Shown: positions 1 through 10,689 of the stretch, one piece after another | Layout: each line of letters begins with the position of its first letter | Numbering within the stretch: the stretch's first letter is position 1 | Source of the DNA: Gallionella sp. | Lineage (GTDB): Bacteria > Pseudomonadota > Gammaproteobacteria > Burkholderiales > Gallionellaceae | Direction of reading: 5' to 3' | Assembly (NCBI GenBank): GCA_024641025.1 | Contig: JAHEDW010000003.1 | Location: forward strand, 1-64,000 | DNA: 64,000 nucleotides | Program-made: the position numbers and the translations under genes | The notes under the pieces: model-generated | Told to the model about the DNA's origin: nothing | The model's database searches: none | Seen by the model: the letters and a program-made list of their open reading frames with translations, nothing else

Positions 1-2
1 AG

Positions 3-347
3 TTGGATCTGGAGCATTTGATCAGTGTTCCGGTGATGTTTCGTGCCAGCAGCAATGCAACCTGGCTACACGACAAGCAGAACTTCGATCTGCGTCAGGA
101 TCTGTCTGTCTACCAGACCCTGAACGAGCGCAGTGCCTTGCTGTACCAGGCGAGCGCTATTGGTGTCAGCAATCCCCAGGTGCAAGTCACGGAATATGTC
201 GCATTGCTGCTGTATCGTCACCGTTTGCACCGGGACTGGGTCTTCTTCGAATTAAGTCCACAGCTGCATTTTCCCAAGGCAGATAATTTCAAATCCAACC
301 CCTCGCTCAGCATGCGCCTCGAAATACTGTTCGACAAGTCTAGATGA
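3..347 (+). CDS. C-terminal part of a protein beginning upstream of the window; possibly an outer-membrane beta-barrel-type protein
   Basis: Open frame from the window edge to a stop at 347; C-terminus ends in alternating residues (SMRLEILF..). Family not recognised. Confidence 0.5.
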   Translation: MDLEHLISVPVMFRASSNATWLHDKQNFDLRQDLSVYQTLNERSALLYQASAIGVSNPQVQVTEYVALLLYRHRLHRDWVFFELSPQLHFPKADNFKSNPSLSMRLEILFDKSR

Positions 348-443
348 CATCGGCCAAAGCATGCCGGCAATCCGGGCTGAACAAGCTCGCGAACAGGTTT
401 TTCCCTTGAGGATAAAGCATTGCGCTCGATCAGATAACTTTAT

Positions 444-469
444 GTAACCTTTGTCCGGCCATGGACGAA
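444..469 (+). promoter_or_regulatory. Putative ECF sigma-factor promoter (GTAACC-N16-CGAA)
   Basis: gtaacc at 444-449, 16-nt spacer, cgaa at 466-469, about 140 nt upstream of the DUF2282 start. Matches the SigF-type ECF motif known from related Caulobacter heavy-metal operons (from memory). Confidence 0.6.
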
Positions 470-610
470 TATGTCAGTGCGTGGAGGAAATAATCCTGAA
501 TCCGCGTTTTATCAGAAAGTTTTATTTTGCTGCATGGAAGGCGAAAACTCTCCGACCCTTGGTTGGGGGCCAGCTCTCCGATATATCAACCAACTTAAGG
601 AGTTTCACCC

Positions 611-895
611 ATGAAAAATCATCAAATGTTATCAGTGGCGATCGGTGGCTTGCTCGCGCTTGGCTTGGCCGGCAATGCGAGTGCGGCCGATAAAAAGGTC
701 GAGATGGAAAAATGTTTTGGCATCGCCAAGGCGGGCATGAACGATTGTTCCAGCAACAAGAGCGCGCATTCCTGTGCCGGTCAGGCCAGCAAGAACAATG
801 ATCCGATGGACTTCGTTGCCGTACCAAAAGGCACTTGCGACAAGATCGCCGGCGGGATGTCCTCGGACAGCGGCATGATGAAGAAAGCCATGTAA
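611..895 (+). CDS. bufA1: DUF2282 (BufA1/bufferin-like) small secreted RiPP precursor
   Basis: Signal peptide ([26 protein letters not shown]), then a short core with four Cys ([32 protein letters not shown]); RBS aaggag; followed by DUF692 and DUF2063 genes. Confidence 0.88.
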   Translation: MKNHQMLSVAIGGLLALGLAGNASAADKKVEMEKCFGIAKAGMNDCSSNKSAHSCAGQASKNNDPMDFVAVPKGTCDKIAGGMSSDSGMMKKAM

Positions 896-1737
896 TGAAA
901 AAGCCCGCAGCCGACACTTTGCCGCATATCGCAGGTATTGGCTTGCGGGCACCTCATTATCGCGAGGTATTGCAACAACTTCCCCCGATTGGTTGGGTGG
1001 AAGTGCATAGCGAGAATTTTTTCGGGGGCGGTGCGCCCCTGCACACCTTGCTCAAGGTGCGCGAACATTATCCGGTCAGCTTGCATGGCGTCGGGATGGG
1101 ACTGGCTTCCACGCAGCCGCTGGATCAGGCGCATTTGTCGGCATTGGTTCGATTGTGCGACGCGGTCCAACCTGCTGCGGTGTCGGAACATCTGTGCTGG
1201 AACGCTGCCGGAGGCATGGTCGTCAACGATCTGTTGCCATTCCCCTATACGCAGGCAGCATTGTCCAATGTGGCTGCACGCGTGGAACAGGTCCAGGAAA
1301 AGCTCGGTCGCCGCTTGCTGGTGGAAAACCTTTCCAGTTATTTGTCGTTCTCGCACAGCGAGATGAACGAAGGCGAGTTCCTGGCCGAGCTGTCGCGGCG
1401 CACCGGTTGCGGCATCCTGTTCGACGTCAACAATCTATACGTGAATGCGCGCAACCTTGGTGTGGATGCCGAGGCCTTTATCAAGGCGATGCCGGCTGAT
1501 GCAGTATCCGAATATCATTTGGCCGGATACAGTGAGCGTGACGGTTGTCTGGTGGACACCCACAACAATCCGGTCTATCCCGAAGTTTGGGAATTATATG
1601 AAACCGCGCTGCGACATATCGGGCCGCATCCCACATTGATCGAATGGGATGCAGACATCCCTGCATTGCCAGCCCTGATGGCAGAGGCTGCACAAGCGCA
1701 ATCGCGCATTGAGAAATGCTGTGAATACGTTGAGTGA
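895..1737 (+). CDS. bufB: DUF692 family multinuclear non-heme iron oxidative enzyme (MNIO, BufB-like)
   Basis: Motifs GIGLRAPHY, EVHSENFF, SLHGVGMGL, SEHLCW, FDVNNLYVNARN, HLAGY, DTHNNPV, IEWD. ATG at 895 overlaps the TAA of the preceding gene; ORF track gives an upstream in-frame start at 835. Confidence 0.9.
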   Translation: MKKPAADTLPHIAGIGLRAPHYREVLQQLPPIGWVEVHSENFFGGGAPLHTLLKVREHYPVSLHGVGMGLASTQPLDQAHLSALVRLCDAVQPAAVSEHLCWNAAGGMVVNDLLPFPYTQAALSNVAARVEQVQEKLGRRLLVENLSSYLSFSHSEMNEGEFLAELSRRTGCGILFDVNNLYVNARNLGVDAEAFIKAMPADAVSEYHLAGYSERDGCLVDTHNNPVYPEVWELYETALRHIGPHPTLIEWDADIPALPALMAEAAQAQSRIEKCCEYVE

Positions 1738-2503
1738 CGATCTGCTGACATTCGCGCACGCAATCATCCATGGTAAAGACCTGCCGCCGGAAGCTGGTTC
1801 TGTTTATCCCGCATACTCTGCCACGACTGCTATTGAGGTTTATCGCAACAATTATTACGGCAATCTTCATGACGCTTTGGCAGGAGCATATCCGGTCATC
1901 GAGCAACTCGTCGGCAAGGAATTTTTCTGGATGTTGACACGGCAATTCATCGGGCAACACCATTCCGGCAGCGGCAACCTGCATCATTACGGCGTAGAGA
2001 TGGCTAATTTTATTGCTGATTTCGAGCCTGCACAGGGTCTGGTATATTTGGCAGACATCGCGTCGCTGGAATGGGCTTGCCACTGCGCCTACTTTGCACC
2101 GGATGCCGATGCGCTGGATTTCGGCCGATTGTCGCAGGTATCACAAGATAAATACTCCAACCTGGTTCTGATCACACATCCTGCATGCCATGTGGTGCCG
2201 TCAAGATTTCCTATTGCGGAAATCTGGCATGCACATCAGCCCGGCACGCACGGCGATTTTCATATCGAACTGGATAGCGGACCAAGCACTGTGGTGGTAA
2301 GCCGCAAGGATGATGCTGTCCTGGCCAAAAAAATATCCGAAGCTGATAGCGAATGGCTGACACGAGTCAAGGCTGGAACCACACTTGGAGAAGCAACTGT
2401 CAGTACACTGGAAAGATTCCCGGACTTTGATTTGCAGTCCGGCTTGTCGAACCTGGTTACACAGGGTGTGTTTGCCGACTTCTATGTGAAGGGCTTGCCA
2501 TGA
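1709..2503 (+). CDS. bufC: DUF2063 domain protein (BufC-like RiPP recognition/partner protein)
   Basis: N-terminus typical of DUF2063 (VYRNNYYGNLHDALAGAYPVIEQLVGKEFFWMLTRQFI), adjacent to and overlapping the DUF692 gene. Confidence 0.85.
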   Translation: MRNAVNTLSDDLLTFAHAIIHGKDLPPEAGSVYPAYSATTAIEVYRNNYYGNLHDALAGAYPVIEQLVGKEFFWMLTRQFIGQHHSGSGNLHHYGVEMANFIADFEPAQGLVYLADIASLEWACHCAYFAPDADALDFGRLSQVSQDKYSNLVLITHPACHVVPSRFPIAEIWHAHQPGTHGDFHIELDSGPSTVVVSRKDDAVLAKKISEADSEWLTRVKAGTTLGEATVSTLERFPDFDLQSGLSNLVTQGVFADFYVKGLP

Positions 2504-2961
2504 ACTCGATGCTGCGTATGGTTCGGCATTACTACGCTGCTTCACATCTGCCTGAATATCTTGCGCCGGTTCTAGATTTGGTGCTGAGGTTGTTCCTCGC
2601 TGATGTATTCTTCAGGTCCGGTCTGACCAAAATAAAATCCTGGGACAGTACGTTATATCTGTTTCGAGATGTCTATCAGGTGCCTTTGCTATCGCCCGAT
2701 TTTGCTGCCTGTATAGCCACAGGTGCGGAACTGGGTTTGTCCGTGATGCTGGTATTGGGTTTGTTCGGGCGCTTCGCCGCAACCGGGTTGTTCATCCTGA
2801 ACGTGGTGGCGGTTATTTCTTACTCTGAACTCAGCGAGGCAGGACTCAGGCATCACCTTTATTGGGGACTGTTACTGGCCGTGCTGCTGATGATTAGTCG
2901 CGGGAAATTGTCGATAGACTATTGGCTTGAAAAGCGGATACAAGCAACTTCCGGGGCTTGA
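2500..2961 (+). CDS. DoxX family membrane protein
   Basis: ATGA overlap with bufC; DoxX-like (LDLVLRLFLADVFFRSGLTKIKSWDSTLYLF..YQVPLLSPDFAACIATGAELGLSVMLVLGLFGRFAATGLFILN). Confidence 0.85.
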   Translation: MNSMLRMVRHYYAASHLPEYLAPVLDLVLRLFLADVFFRSGLTKIKSWDSTLYLFRDVYQVPLLSPDFAACIATGAELGLSVMLVLGLFGRFAATGLFILNVVAVISYSELSEAGLRHHLYWGLLLAVLLMISRGKLSIDYWLEKRIQATSGA

Positions 2962-2982
2962 TGGTAATTCCTGCAAATTCTT

Positions 2983-3246
2983 TTGCGGGATCATTCAGCA
3001 AAGGAGATAAAAATATTTATGGCATTGCACCAGCCAGTCTCCCTAATGCGAGAAATTGACGATTTACCTGCTGCCGCAGTCGCAATTGCCCAATCCCTCG
3101 ATATCGCTACCCTCGCAGAGGGTGTTGAAACTTACTGGCAGTTCGGCCTACTCAAAATTATGAGCTGCGACCAGATACAGGGATACTATTTCAGAAAACC
3201 ATTGCAGGCAGATGAATTCCTGGTTTACTACAACGCACACGTTTAA
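2983..3246 (+). pseudogene. EAL-domain C-terminal remnant (cyclic-di-GMP phosphodiesterase fragment)
   Basis: AVAIAQSLDIATLAEGVETYWQFGLLKIMSCDQIQGYYFRKPLQADEF matches the C-terminal third of EAL domains; the ExL active-site region and all upstream parts are missing. Confidence 0.65.
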
Positions 3247-4917
3247 TCAGAGGCTCCCCAGTTGCTGTCCATGCTCCCGCGTGGCGTGGAACTCGACTTT
3301 CGGCCAGCGTTCCTGAGCCAGGCGCAGGTTTACCCCGGTATCGGCGAGGTAGGCATAGTTGCCGTCAACGTCTTTGGCAAGGCGGTTCTGGTTAGCCTTC
3401 ACGAATTCATTGAGATGATTTTTATCAGTACAGTTCACCCAGCGTGCGGTGTGAATACCGGCGCGCTCGAACACCGCATCCACGCCGTACTCTGATTTCA
3501 AACGATGTTCGACCACTTCGAACTGCAATTGACCCACTGCGCCAATCAGCGGTGTATTGTCAGCCAGCGGTGAGAATACCTGTACGGCACCCTCCTCTCC
3601 CAGTTGGCGCAGGCCTTTCTCCAGCTGCTTGGCCTTCATCGGGTCGCGCAGTCGCGCGCGGCTGAACAACTCCGGCGCGAAGTAAGGGATGCCCTTGAAC
3701 GTGAGTGCTTCGCCTTCGGTGAGCACATCGCCGATCTGCAGCTGGCCGTGGTTGTGCACGCCGATGATGTCGCCTGCGTAAGCTTCTTCCATGCGGGTGC
3801 GCTCGTTGGCCATGAACGTCACTGCATTGGCGAGTTTCATTTCCTTGCCGGTGCGTCTGTGTTTGACCTTCATGCCGGGCGTGTAACGACCTGAACATAT
3901 GCGCAGGAAGGCGATACGGTCGCGATGATTCGGATCCATATTGGCCTGGATTTTGAACACAAAACCGGTGAAGGCAGCCTCGGTTGGTTGCACGATGCGT
4001 ACATCGGTTTCGCGCGGCAACGGAGCGGGAGCCCAGTCCACCAGCGCACGCAGCACTTCACGCACGCCGAAGTTGTTGATGCCTGAGCCGAAGAATACCG
4101 GGGATTGTTGCCCGTCCAGGAACTCGTGCAAATTGAAAGACGCGCCCGCGCCTTTGACCAGTTCGGTCTCGTCGCGCATGGTTTTCATTTCGATTGGACA
4201 TTGATTCGCTAATTGCTCGACCTGCGCACCTCGCAGGGTTTCGACTTCCTGACCAGCCTTGGCTTCGCCCGGAGAGAAGCGCAGCACCTCGTCATTCAGC
4301 AGGTGATATACACCCTGGAAACGTTTGCCCATGCCGATCGGCCAGGTTACCGGCGCGCATTTAATTTTCAGCACCGACTCGATCTCGTCCAGCACTTCCA
4401 ATGGGTCGCGAACTTCGCGATCCATCTTGTTGATGAACGTGATGATGGGTGTGTTGCGCAAACGGCATACTTCCAGCAATTTGATGGTCTGCGCTTCCAC
4501 GCCCTTGGCCGCGTCCACCACCATCACCGCCGCGTCCACCGCGGTCAGCACACGATAGGTGTCCTCCGAGAAATCCTGATGGCCGGGGGTGTCGAGCAGA
4601 TTGATCACGCAATCATCGTAGGTGAACTGCATCACAGAGCTGGCCACCGAGATGCCGCGCTGTTTCTCGATTTCCAGCCAATCAGAAGTTGCATGACGGC
4701 CGCTCTTGCGCGCTTTCACCGTTCCCGCCATTTGGATCGCGCCACCGAACAGCAGCAACTTTTCAGTGAGTGTTGTTTTGCCCGCATCTGGGTGGGAGAT
4801 AATCGCAAAAGTCCTGCGTCGTCTGACTTCACGCACAATATCGTTTCCATGTGCCACCGCATCAGTGATATCTGATGTGTTTGGTGCGGAGATTGTTGCT
4901 TGTGCAGAGTTATTCAT
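3247..4917 (-). CDS. prfC: Peptide chain release factor 3
   Basis: Translational GTPase with [37 protein letters not shown] and [20 protein letters not shown]. Confidence 0.96.
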   Translation of the reverse strand: MNNSAQATISAPNTSDITDAVAHGNDIVREVRRRRTFAIISHPDAGKTTLTEKLLLFGGAIQMAGTVKARKSGRHATSDWLEIEKQRGISVASSVMQFTYDDCVINLLDTPGHQDFSEDTYRVLTAVDAAVMVVDAAKGVEAQTIKLLEVCRLRNTPIITFINKMDREVRDPLEVLDEIESVLKIKCAPVTWPIGMGKRFQGVYHLLNDEVLRFSPGEAKAGQEVETLRGAQVEQLANQCPIEMKTMRDETELVKGAGASFNLHEFLDGQQSPVFFGSGINNFGVREVLRALVDWAPAPLPRETDVRIVQPTEAAFTGFVFKIQANMDPNHRDRIAFLRICSGRYTPGMKVKHRRTGKEMKLANAVTFMANERTRMEEAYAGDIIGVHNHGQLQIGDVLTEGEALTFKGIPYFAPELFSRARLRDPMKAKQLEKGLRQLGEEGAVQVFSPLADNTPLIGAVGQLQFEVVEHRLKSEYGVDAVFERAGIHTARWVNCTDKNHLNEFVKANQNRLAKDVDGNYAYLADTGVNLRLAQERWPKVEFHATREHGQQLGSL

Positions 4918-5082
4918 GTGGAATTCTGTTGCGCAACCAAGTAGGGAAAACGAAAAAGGTCTGCACGTTTTCAGTGTAGACCTTGGAAGTCAATTCAAGA
5001 ACTTATTGATTCGGTTGTATATGCCATATCATGGAAATTACATTAACCAAGCGTGCTGGTAAATGCCATCCAATTCTAAATT

Positions 5083-5158
5083 TGGTGGCCCGGGGCGGAA
5101 TCGAACCACCGACACAAGGATTTTCAATCCTCTGCTCTACCGACTGAGCTACCAGGCC
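5083..5158 (-). tRNA. tRNA-Phe (GAA)
   Basis: Minus strand: GGCCTGGTAGCTCAGTCGGTAGAGCAGAGGATTGAAAATCCTTGTGTCGGTGGTTCGATTCCGCCCCGGGCCACCA. 76-nt cloverleaf, anticodon GAA, encoded CCA. Confidence 0.97.
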
Positions 5159-5241
5159 ATTTACTGCAATATTTCGAGCCAACTAAACTTAAGGATCCGC
5201 TAACTTCGGAAGCCGCGCATTATACCGATAACACCCCAAAT

Positions 5242-5269
5242 GACAAACCCCGCTTTCGCGGGGTTTGTC
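5242..5269 (-). terminator. Intrinsic terminator-like hairpin downstream of groEL
   Basis: Perfect 12-bp inverted repeat gacaaaccccgc-tttc-gcggggtttgtc just past the groEL stop. Confidence 0.75.
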
Positions 5270-5292
5270 GGATTACTGCAATACAAACAAAA

Positions 5293-6951
<1,659 letters not shown>

Positions 6952-6970
6952 TCAATAATTACGTTCCAAC

Positions 6971-7261
6971 TCAAGCTTCAATGATGCCGATGATGTCATC
7001 TTCGCGCATAGTCATATATTCCTGACCATCCATCTTGAAGGTTTGACCGGCATATTTGCCGAACAGAATACGGTCACCGACCTTTACGCTCATAGGTTGC
7101 AATTTACCGTCATCACTGACCTTGCCTTTGCCTACGGCGATTATTTCGCCCTGATCGGGTTTCTCTGTGGCTGCATCGGGGATTACGATACCGGAAGCAG
7201 TTTTACGCTCTTCTTCCATGCGTTTTACGATGACGCGATCGCTCAAAGGACGGATTTTCAT
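6971..7261 (-). CDS. groES: Co-chaperonin GroES
   Basis: [40 protein letters not shown]. Confidence 0.99.
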   Translation of the reverse strand: MKIRPLSDRVIVKRMEEERKTASGIVIPDAATEKPDQGEIIAVGKGKVSDDGKLQPMSVKVGDRILFGKYAGQTFKMDGQEYMTMREDDIIGIIEA

Positions 7262-7306
7262 ACTGGTGTCTCCTAAAACAAGGGGTTTAAAAAATGGAGG
7301 CGAAGT

Positions 7307-7333
7307 TTAGCACTCTCTGCCTGTGAGTGCCAA
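7307..7333 (-). promoter_or_regulatory. CIRCE operator (HrcA binding site) upstream of groESL
   Basis: ttagcactc-tctgcctgt-gagtgccaa: CIRCE consensus TTAGCACTC-N9-GAGTGCTAA with one mismatch, 46 nt upstream of groES. Confidence 0.92.
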
Positions 7334-7394
7334 TAGTGGGGTGTGTCCTCCCGATTTCAAGAGCCGGGCGAAAATATTTTTATTATGGAGGTGG

Positions 7395-8636
7395 CTAGGG
7401 GAGGGTGATGTTGTTATCGGTGCTGAACTGATAGTCTTTGAAGATATGTTCAGCAGTAAGTATCTGGTATGTGCCATCCGCATTACGATGTGTCGTATCC
7501 TTGAGACGATAGGTGTAATGCCCGCAGGTCCAGCAATCGTAGTTGCGCATGTGGGTGCAAAGACAGGTCTTTTCCTTCACGGATATCTTTTTGGCATCGG
7601 GATGCAACGCAACTTCCCGGTTGTACGCATCGATATAATCGCAATGGCCATTGGCATCGAGCAGGTAACCGAATGCTTCACAGTTGGGACGAATTCCGGC
7701 ACCAATCGCAGGACTGCTCTTGATCATTCGCATCGGATAACCGGTCGGAGATATCATGTTAACCTCAATCTCATCCTCGTTTGCCTTGAAATATTCCTGC
7801 TGAACCTTTTCTGGGATGCCGCATTCTTTTGCAACGGTAAAACGCGTTGCCACCTGCACTGCAGCCGAACCGGTTTCCAGATAACTCACCGCATCACTGC
7901 CAGTAAATATACCGCCAGCTGGAATTACCGGGATATTCAGTTTTTCGGCCTGAAGATGTTGTTGGATCTCGGTAACGATGGTACGCAGGTCGTATTTTGC
8001 CCAATCCAGACCAAAGCCGAGGTGCCCGCCAGCCAAAGGACCTTCTACAACGATGAAATCAGGCAGACGATTGAGCTTTGCATTCTTGCGCAAAAACAAT
8101 TGTAAAGCTCGAAGGGAGGAAACGATGATGCCTAATTGTGCATCGCGGAAACGTGGATTGTCTTCCATCAATGCGAACGAACCGAGGTGCAGTCCCGCGC
8201 TAAGGGTAATACCATCGATTCCTGCATCAAGCGCACCGCATAGGCGAACACGCAGTGTCTCGCGAGGTGAGTTCATGGTCAGCTTTTCCATGCAGTTGAC
8301 GAAGATCATGCCATCTCCACGCTTTGCTTCCATGGTCTTGCTGACGTGTAAGCGGGTCGATTCGGCAACTTGAGCCAGATCGAACTTAACGATCGATTTG
8401 TCGGTTTTTTCGACGTTGAGCTTGTATTGCTTTTGCTTCGTACTGACGAATTTCGTTTTGTCGAGGCGGTCAGTCACGGTAGGTAACATGGCATCGGAAA
8501 TGTGTCCGATACCTCCGAGCCGTGCGGCCTCCAAGGCCAATTCTCGACTGGAAATATCAACGCCCATTCCGCCTATTATGATTGGAACTATCTCGCGCTT
8601 GCCGAAGCACAGGCGGAAATCATCAACACATTTCAT
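7395..8636 (-). CDS. NAD(P)H-dependent flavin oxidoreductase / nitronate monooxygenase family protein with Cys-rich C-terminus
   Basis: IIGGMGVDISSRELALEAARLGGIGHIS, VEGPLAGGHLGF, IPAGGIFTGSDAVSYLETGSAAVQVATRF; C-terminal CLCTHMRNYDCWTCGHY. Confidence 0.85.
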   Translation of the reverse strand: MKCVDDFRLCFGKREIVPIIIGGMGVDISSRELALEAARLGGIGHISDAMLPTVTDRLDKTKFVSTKQKQYKLNVEKTDKSIVKFDLAQVAESTRLHVSKTMEAKRGDGMIFVNCMEKLTMNSPRETLRVRLCGALDAGIDGITLSAGLHLGSFALMEDNPRFRDAQLGIIVSSLRALQLFLRKNAKLNRLPDFIVVEGPLAGGHLGFGLDWAKYDLRTIVTEIQQHLQAEKLNIPVIPAGGIFTGSDAVSYLETGSAAVQVATRFTVAKECGIPEKVQQEYFKANEDEIEVNMISPTGYPMRMIKSSPAIGAGIRPNCEAFGYLLDANGHCDYIDAYNREVALHPDAKKISVKEKTCLCTHMRNYDCWTCGHYTYRLKDTTHRNADGTYQILTAEHIFKDYQFSTDNNITLP

Positions 8637-8941
8637 TGCTTCTATCCTTCCGTGGCTCCCAAATATATAACTAAGGAGCGCAAATAATCAGTTAGTGCAT
8701 GTTCACAGAGTGTGAAGGATGCCACAAATGGCGAAATCCTCAAAGCAAGTAAATTTCTCCTTTGTAATTCTGTAATTCAATTGTAGGAGAATTGGTTGCT
8801 GTGTGTTATTGCGAGGCCATGGTATTGATGGGAAAAAGCTATCTGATATTGGCATCCGGATTGCTTCATGCAACTAACTCAATTATCGCGTGATTACAAC
8901 CATATAATCTTGAGCGAAGCAAAAACGGCTATGATTAAGGT

Positions 8942-10321
8942 ATGTCAAATTACCATCAATCCAGCGCCGAGCTTCTTAACCGTAGTCTTTCCTCAGTGTG
9001 GCATCCATGTTCGCAGATGAAGAGCTATGAGAAGTTTCCTTTGCTTCCTATCTCAAGCGGATCGGGTGTATGGCTATACGACTATGATGGAAGAAAGTAT
9101 TTGGACACTGTGAGTTCTTGGTGGGTGAACCTCTTCGGGCACTGCAACCCACGTATAAACACTGCTCTTGTGAAACAACTGGAGATGCTTGAGCACGTGA
9201 TGCTTGCAGGATTCACACACGAACCGGTGGTACAACTTTCTGAAAGGTTAAAATCGCTTGCTCCTGAAGGAATGGGTCATTGCTTCTATGCATCAGATGG
9301 AGCTTCAGCGACAGAAATCTCACTGAAGATGAGCGCACATTACTGGCTCAATTGCGGTAAGCCGGGCAAAGCCGAATTCATAAGTCTCGAGAACAGTTAT
9401 CACGGAGAGACTTTGGGTGCGTTGTCTGTAACCGATGTGGCGCTGTTTCGCTCTGCTTATGGTGCGTTGATTCGGCATCAGGCTACCGTGCCTTGTCCTG
9501 ACTGGCGAAATGCTTCTGCAGGAGAGAGTGCCGAAGCATTTGCTTTGCGCTGTGCGGATGCACTTGAGCGCCATCTGCAACAAAATCATTCGCAATTGGC
9601 CGCATTGATCATTGAGCCCCTGGTTCAGGGAGCGGCGGGAATGGCAATGTATCACCCGATCTATTTAAGGCGCGCGCGAGAGCTTTGCACAGAATACAGT
9701 GTGCATTTGATTGCTGATGAAATTGCTGTCGGAATGGGACGTACCGGGACAATGTTTGCCTGCCAACAGGCGCCAACTACACGAGATACTGGTCTTGACA
9801 GTTCATTGGGCATCAAGCAGGGAATAACTCCCGATTTTTTGCTGCTTTCAAAGGGCATTACAGGTGGATATCTGCCCTTGTCCGTAGTCATGACCACTGA
9901 TGAGATTTATCAGTCATTTTATGGGGACGAGCCTGCTCGAGGATTCCTGCATTCACATTCTTATACCGGTAACCCGCTGGCGTGCCGCGCCGCGCTTGCC
10001 ACACTGGATATTTTTGAACAGGACAGGGTGCTGAAATCAAACCATGAAAAGGCAGCATTTCTAAATAAGATCACTCAGCCCTTGCAAGCCCATAGCTCGG
10101 TCCGTAACTGGCGCAATACTGGAATGATCTGGGCGTTTGAGGTAGATAGCCGGCATTCTGATTTCCCTCAGCGTTGTTTTGCAATCGCTCTCGAAAAAGA
10201 ATTGCTGTTGCGCCCCATTGGCAATACGGTATATTTCATGCCGCCTTATGTAATCAGTACAGATGAAATGACCTTGATGGTTGAGCGCTTGCTGGAAGTC
10301 ATTGAGCTGTTGGGTAAATAG
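8942..10321 (+). CDS. bioA: Adenosylmethionine-8-amino-7-oxononanoate aminotransferase
   Basis: VWHPCSQMKSYEKFPLLPISSGSGVWLYDYDGRKYLDTVSSWWVNLFGHCNPRIN; class III PLP aminotransferase, Lys in LLLSKGITGGYLPLSVV. Confidence 0.95.
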   Translation: MSNYHQSSAELLNRSLSSVWHPCSQMKSYEKFPLLPISSGSGVWLYDYDGRKYLDTVSSWWVNLFGHCNPRINTALVKQLEMLEHVMLAGFTHEPVVQLSERLKSLAPEGMGHCFYASDGASATEISLKMSAHYWLNCGKPGKAEFISLENSYHGETLGALSVTDVALFRSAYGALIRHQATVPCPDWRNASAGESAEAFALRCADALERHLQQNHSQLAALIIEPLVQGAAGMAMYHPIYLRRARELCTEYSVHLIADEIAVGMGRTGTMFACQQAPTTRDTGLDSSLGIKQGITPDFLLLSKGITGGYLPLSVVMTTDEIYQSFYGDEPARGFLHSHSYTGNPLACRAALATLDIFEQDRVLKSNHEKAAFLNKITQPLQAHSSVRNWRNTGMIWAFEVDSRHSDFPQRCFAIALEKELLLRPIGNTVYFMPPYVISTDEMTLMVERLLEVIELLGK

Positions 10322-10689
10322 TGTGCCTCATTGCGGCGGACATAATTCCGCGCGCATCATAACTGCTGCATTTCATAGCATATTTGAATTTACTTCAAAA
10401 TATACGGGTCTGATGAAATAGCTTATAGCCGCATCAGGTGTTACGTTATGCTTGATGAATCCAGCAGCTGCTTCGCCTCTGCCTGTGGTGTTCCTGATAA
10501 ACCTTCCGAATGCATCCATATCACAGCCTGTACTGATCGAATGGTTGCAGAAATGGCATTAACTTGCTTATATATTTCCATTATAATTTCTAGGTTTTGC
10601 AAGGGTTCACACAAATGTGGCTGGTTGCAGTTCGACATTCATATCAAGGGATCAAAAATCTTTTTTGAATAAAATCTAAGGAGTAACAA

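Noticed and set aside
522-1356. Minus-strand ORFs opposite bufA/bufB (522-917, 632-952, 781-1356) and the plus ORF 451-693
   Set aside because: Shadow ORFs of strongly supported genes; low-complexity, no recognisable family.
1481-2083. 200-aa minus-strand ORF opposite bufB/bufC
   Set aside because: Antisense to two well-supported genes; no protein-like motifs.
4213-4875. 220-aa plus-strand ORF antisense to prfC
   Set aside because: Shadow frame of a well-conserved gene; composition typical of antisense translation.
7323-8105. 260-aa plus-strand ORF antisense to the nitronate monooxygenase-like gene
   Set aside because: Shadow ORF; the opposite frame carries all conserved motifs.
8751-8785. 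Imperfect inverted repeat ttctcct...aggagaa and direct repeat gtaattc upstream of bioA
   Set aside because: Short, imperfect and AT-rich; not distinguishable from chance without comparative data.
10448-10672. Overlapping small ORFs (10441-10638 minus, 10448-10672 plus) between bioA and the beta-barrel gene
   Set aside because: Mutually antisense, no recognisable features; likely leader or intergenic sequence.
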